Shown: positions 42,693-64,000 of the stretch, in pieces
Numbering within the stretch: the first letter of the stretch is position 1
How the letters are laid out: every line of letters starts with the position of its first letter
Assembly (NCBI RefSeq): GCF_045679555.1
Contig: NC_092093.1
Span: 59,987,566-60,051,565 of the forward strand
Source: Salvelinus alpinus
Lineage: Eukaryota > Chordata > Actinopteri > Salmoniformes > Salmonidae
Length of the DNA: 64,000 bases
Direction: 5' to 3'
Made by a program: the position numbers and the translations under genes
The notes under the pieces: generated by a model
The model's input: the letters and a program-made list of their open reading frames with translations, nothing else
Database searches by the model: none
What the model was told of the DNA's origin: nothing

Positions 42693-42698
42693 TTTATT
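42693..42698 (-). terminator. egfr proximal polyadenylation signal
   Basis: TTTATT on the plus strand is AATAAA on the egfr strand, about 290 bases after the egfr stop codon. A distal candidate lies near 40650. Confidence 0.5.
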
Positions 42699-42987
42699 TG
42701 CATGACATAATTGTTATGTCAAGGCTTTGGCTCATTCTTCTGATCGGAAAGTCACTCAAAGTCATCTAAATGGATGGTTGATCCATGGAATTGAAATAGA
42801 GAACATATTTTCCAGGAGCCTCAGTTCATGGCTGACATCTCCATGAAGCCTATTCCCTCCAGAAATAAAGGGACAACCACATGAGAAATTCCTCCAAAAC
42901 CTCACTGATGTCCCACATCTGTCTCCATCCAAGTTTCCTCAGGTCCCATTGTTCCTCACTGTCCCCTGTGTTCTGTGGGGGAGTCCT

Positions 42988-62819
<19,832 letters not shown>

Positions 62820-62842
62820 CTGTGCAAAATAGAAGGACAGAT

Positions 62843-64000
62843 CCGGTGCCTTCAGAAAGTATTCATACCCTTTGATTTATTCCACATTTTGTTGTGTTAC
62901 AGCCTGAATTTAAAACATATTTTTTTTGTCTCACCCATCTACACACAATACCCCATAACAACAAAGTGAAAACATGTTTTTAGATTTTTTTCTTCAATTT
63001 ATTTCAAATGAAATACAGAAATATCTAATTTGAATAAGTATTCACACCCCTGAATTAATACTTTGTAGAAACACCTTTGGCAGCGATTACAGCTGTGAGT
63101 CTTTCTGGGCAAGACTCTAAGAGCTTTCCACATCTGGATTGTGCAACTTTTGGCCATTATTCTTTAAAAAATTCTTCAAGCTCTGTCAAATTGGTTGTTG
63201 ATCATTGCTACACAACAATTTTCAGGTCTTGCCATAGATTTTGAAGTAGATTTAAGTCAGTATTGTAACTCGGCCTCTCAGGAACATCCACTGCCTTCTT
63301 GGTAAGCAACCCAAATGTAGATTTGGCCTTGTGGTTTAGGTTATGGTCCTGATGAAAGGTTAATTTGTCACCCAGTGTCTGGTGGAAAGTTTTCCTCTAG
63401 GATTTTGCCTGTGCTTTGCTCCATTAGTTTTTTTTTATCCTGAAAAACTCCGTAGTCCTTAACGATTACAAGCATACCCATAACATGATGCAGCCAGCAC
63501 TATTCTTGAAAATATGGAAAGTGGTACTCAGTAATGTGTTGTATTGGATTTGCCCCAAACATAACACTTTGTATTTAGGACAAAAACATTTTTTTTTTTT
63601 TTGCAGTGTTACTTTAGTGCCTTGTTGCAAACAGGATGTATGTTTTGGAATATTTTTATTCTGTACAGGCTTCCTTTTCATCCTGTCAATTAGGTTAGTA
63701 TTGTGAAGTAACTACAATGTTGTTGATCCATCATCAGTTTTCTCCTATCACATGAAACTCTGTAACTGTTTTAAAGTCATCATTGGCCTCATGGTGAAAT
63801 CCCTGAACAGTTTCCTTCCTCTCTAGCAACTTAGAAGAGGAAAGACGCTTGTATCTTTGTAGTTACTGGATGTATTGATACACCATCCAAAATGTCATTA
63901 ATAACCACCATGGTCAAAGGGATATTCAATGTCTGCTTTTATTTTTACTCATCTACCAATAGGTGCCCTTCTTTGTGAGGCATTGAACAACATCCCTGGT
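62843..64000 (-). mobile_element. Tc1-like transposon cut by right window edge
   Basis: It starts GGTGCCTTCAGAAAGTATTC, with the CCACATTTTGTTGTGTTACA stretch of a salmonid Tc1 family. Phrases of the transposase region read on the minus strand (for example the reverse of TTTGGCAGCGATTACAGC near 63080) continue to the edge. Stops and deletions show decay. Its right end is outside the window. Confidence 0.8.

Overview
This window is vertebrate nuclear DNA, almost certainly from a salmonid fish (trout, salmon or char). Genes are split into many exons with GT-AG introns. The spaces between exons are packed with salmonid-type repeats: several Tc1/mariner families with TA-flanked inverted ends, tRNA-derived SINEs carrying an HpaI-type body, one abundant non-LTR retrotransposon family, a hAT element, and a long TG microsatellite. 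There are no bacterial features, and I saw no CRISPR array, tRNA gene or rRNA gene.

Layout from left to right. (1) 1-5900: a truncated Tc1 transposon, the first coding exons of clavesin-1 (clvs1, minus strand, running off the left edge), an internally deleted Tc1 relative, and a CpG-rich patch that may be the clvs1 promoter. (2) 5901-9887: a 4-kb block bounded by CACTG/CAGTG inverted ends. It holds a decayed copy of a multi-copy fish gene family and later insertions. (3) 11503-17649: an Ig-superfamily receptor of the CD300/CMRF35-like (pIgR-like) type on the plus strand. It has one V-type domain, a Ser/Thr-rich stalk, a transmembrane segment and a tail with two ITIM matches. A relict half-exon of a second Ig domain remains in an intron. 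Its 3' exons sit between two copies of the same LINE in opposite orientation. (4) 20845-27317: riok3, complete, 13 coding exons, 507 residues. (5) 28862-40319: rmc1 (C18orf8/MIC1), complete, 20 coding exons, 656 residues. The riok3-rmc1 neighbourhood is also present in human. (6) 42988-62819: egfr on the minus strand, convergent with rmc1. Exons equivalent to human 4 through the last are present; the first three lie beyond the right edge.

The genes do not form a functional module. RIOK3 acts in ribosome maturation and signalling, RMC1 in Rab7 activation on late endosomes, EGFR in growth-factor signalling, clavesin-1 in endosomal lipid binding, and the Ig receptor in leukocyte regulation. RMC1, clavesin and EGFR all touch the endosomal pathway, but nothing here shows that they work together.

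I found no clearly undescribed biological system. The most notable items are the TIR-bounded block with a gene relic, the nested and inverted transposons around the Ig receptor, a hAT element with a perfect 8-bp target duplication, an in-frame 39-bp repeat expansion in the EGFR tail, a CLEAR-like E-box before rmc1, and a chimeric Tc1 made of two families. Exon boundaries were read by hand from splice sites and reading frame.
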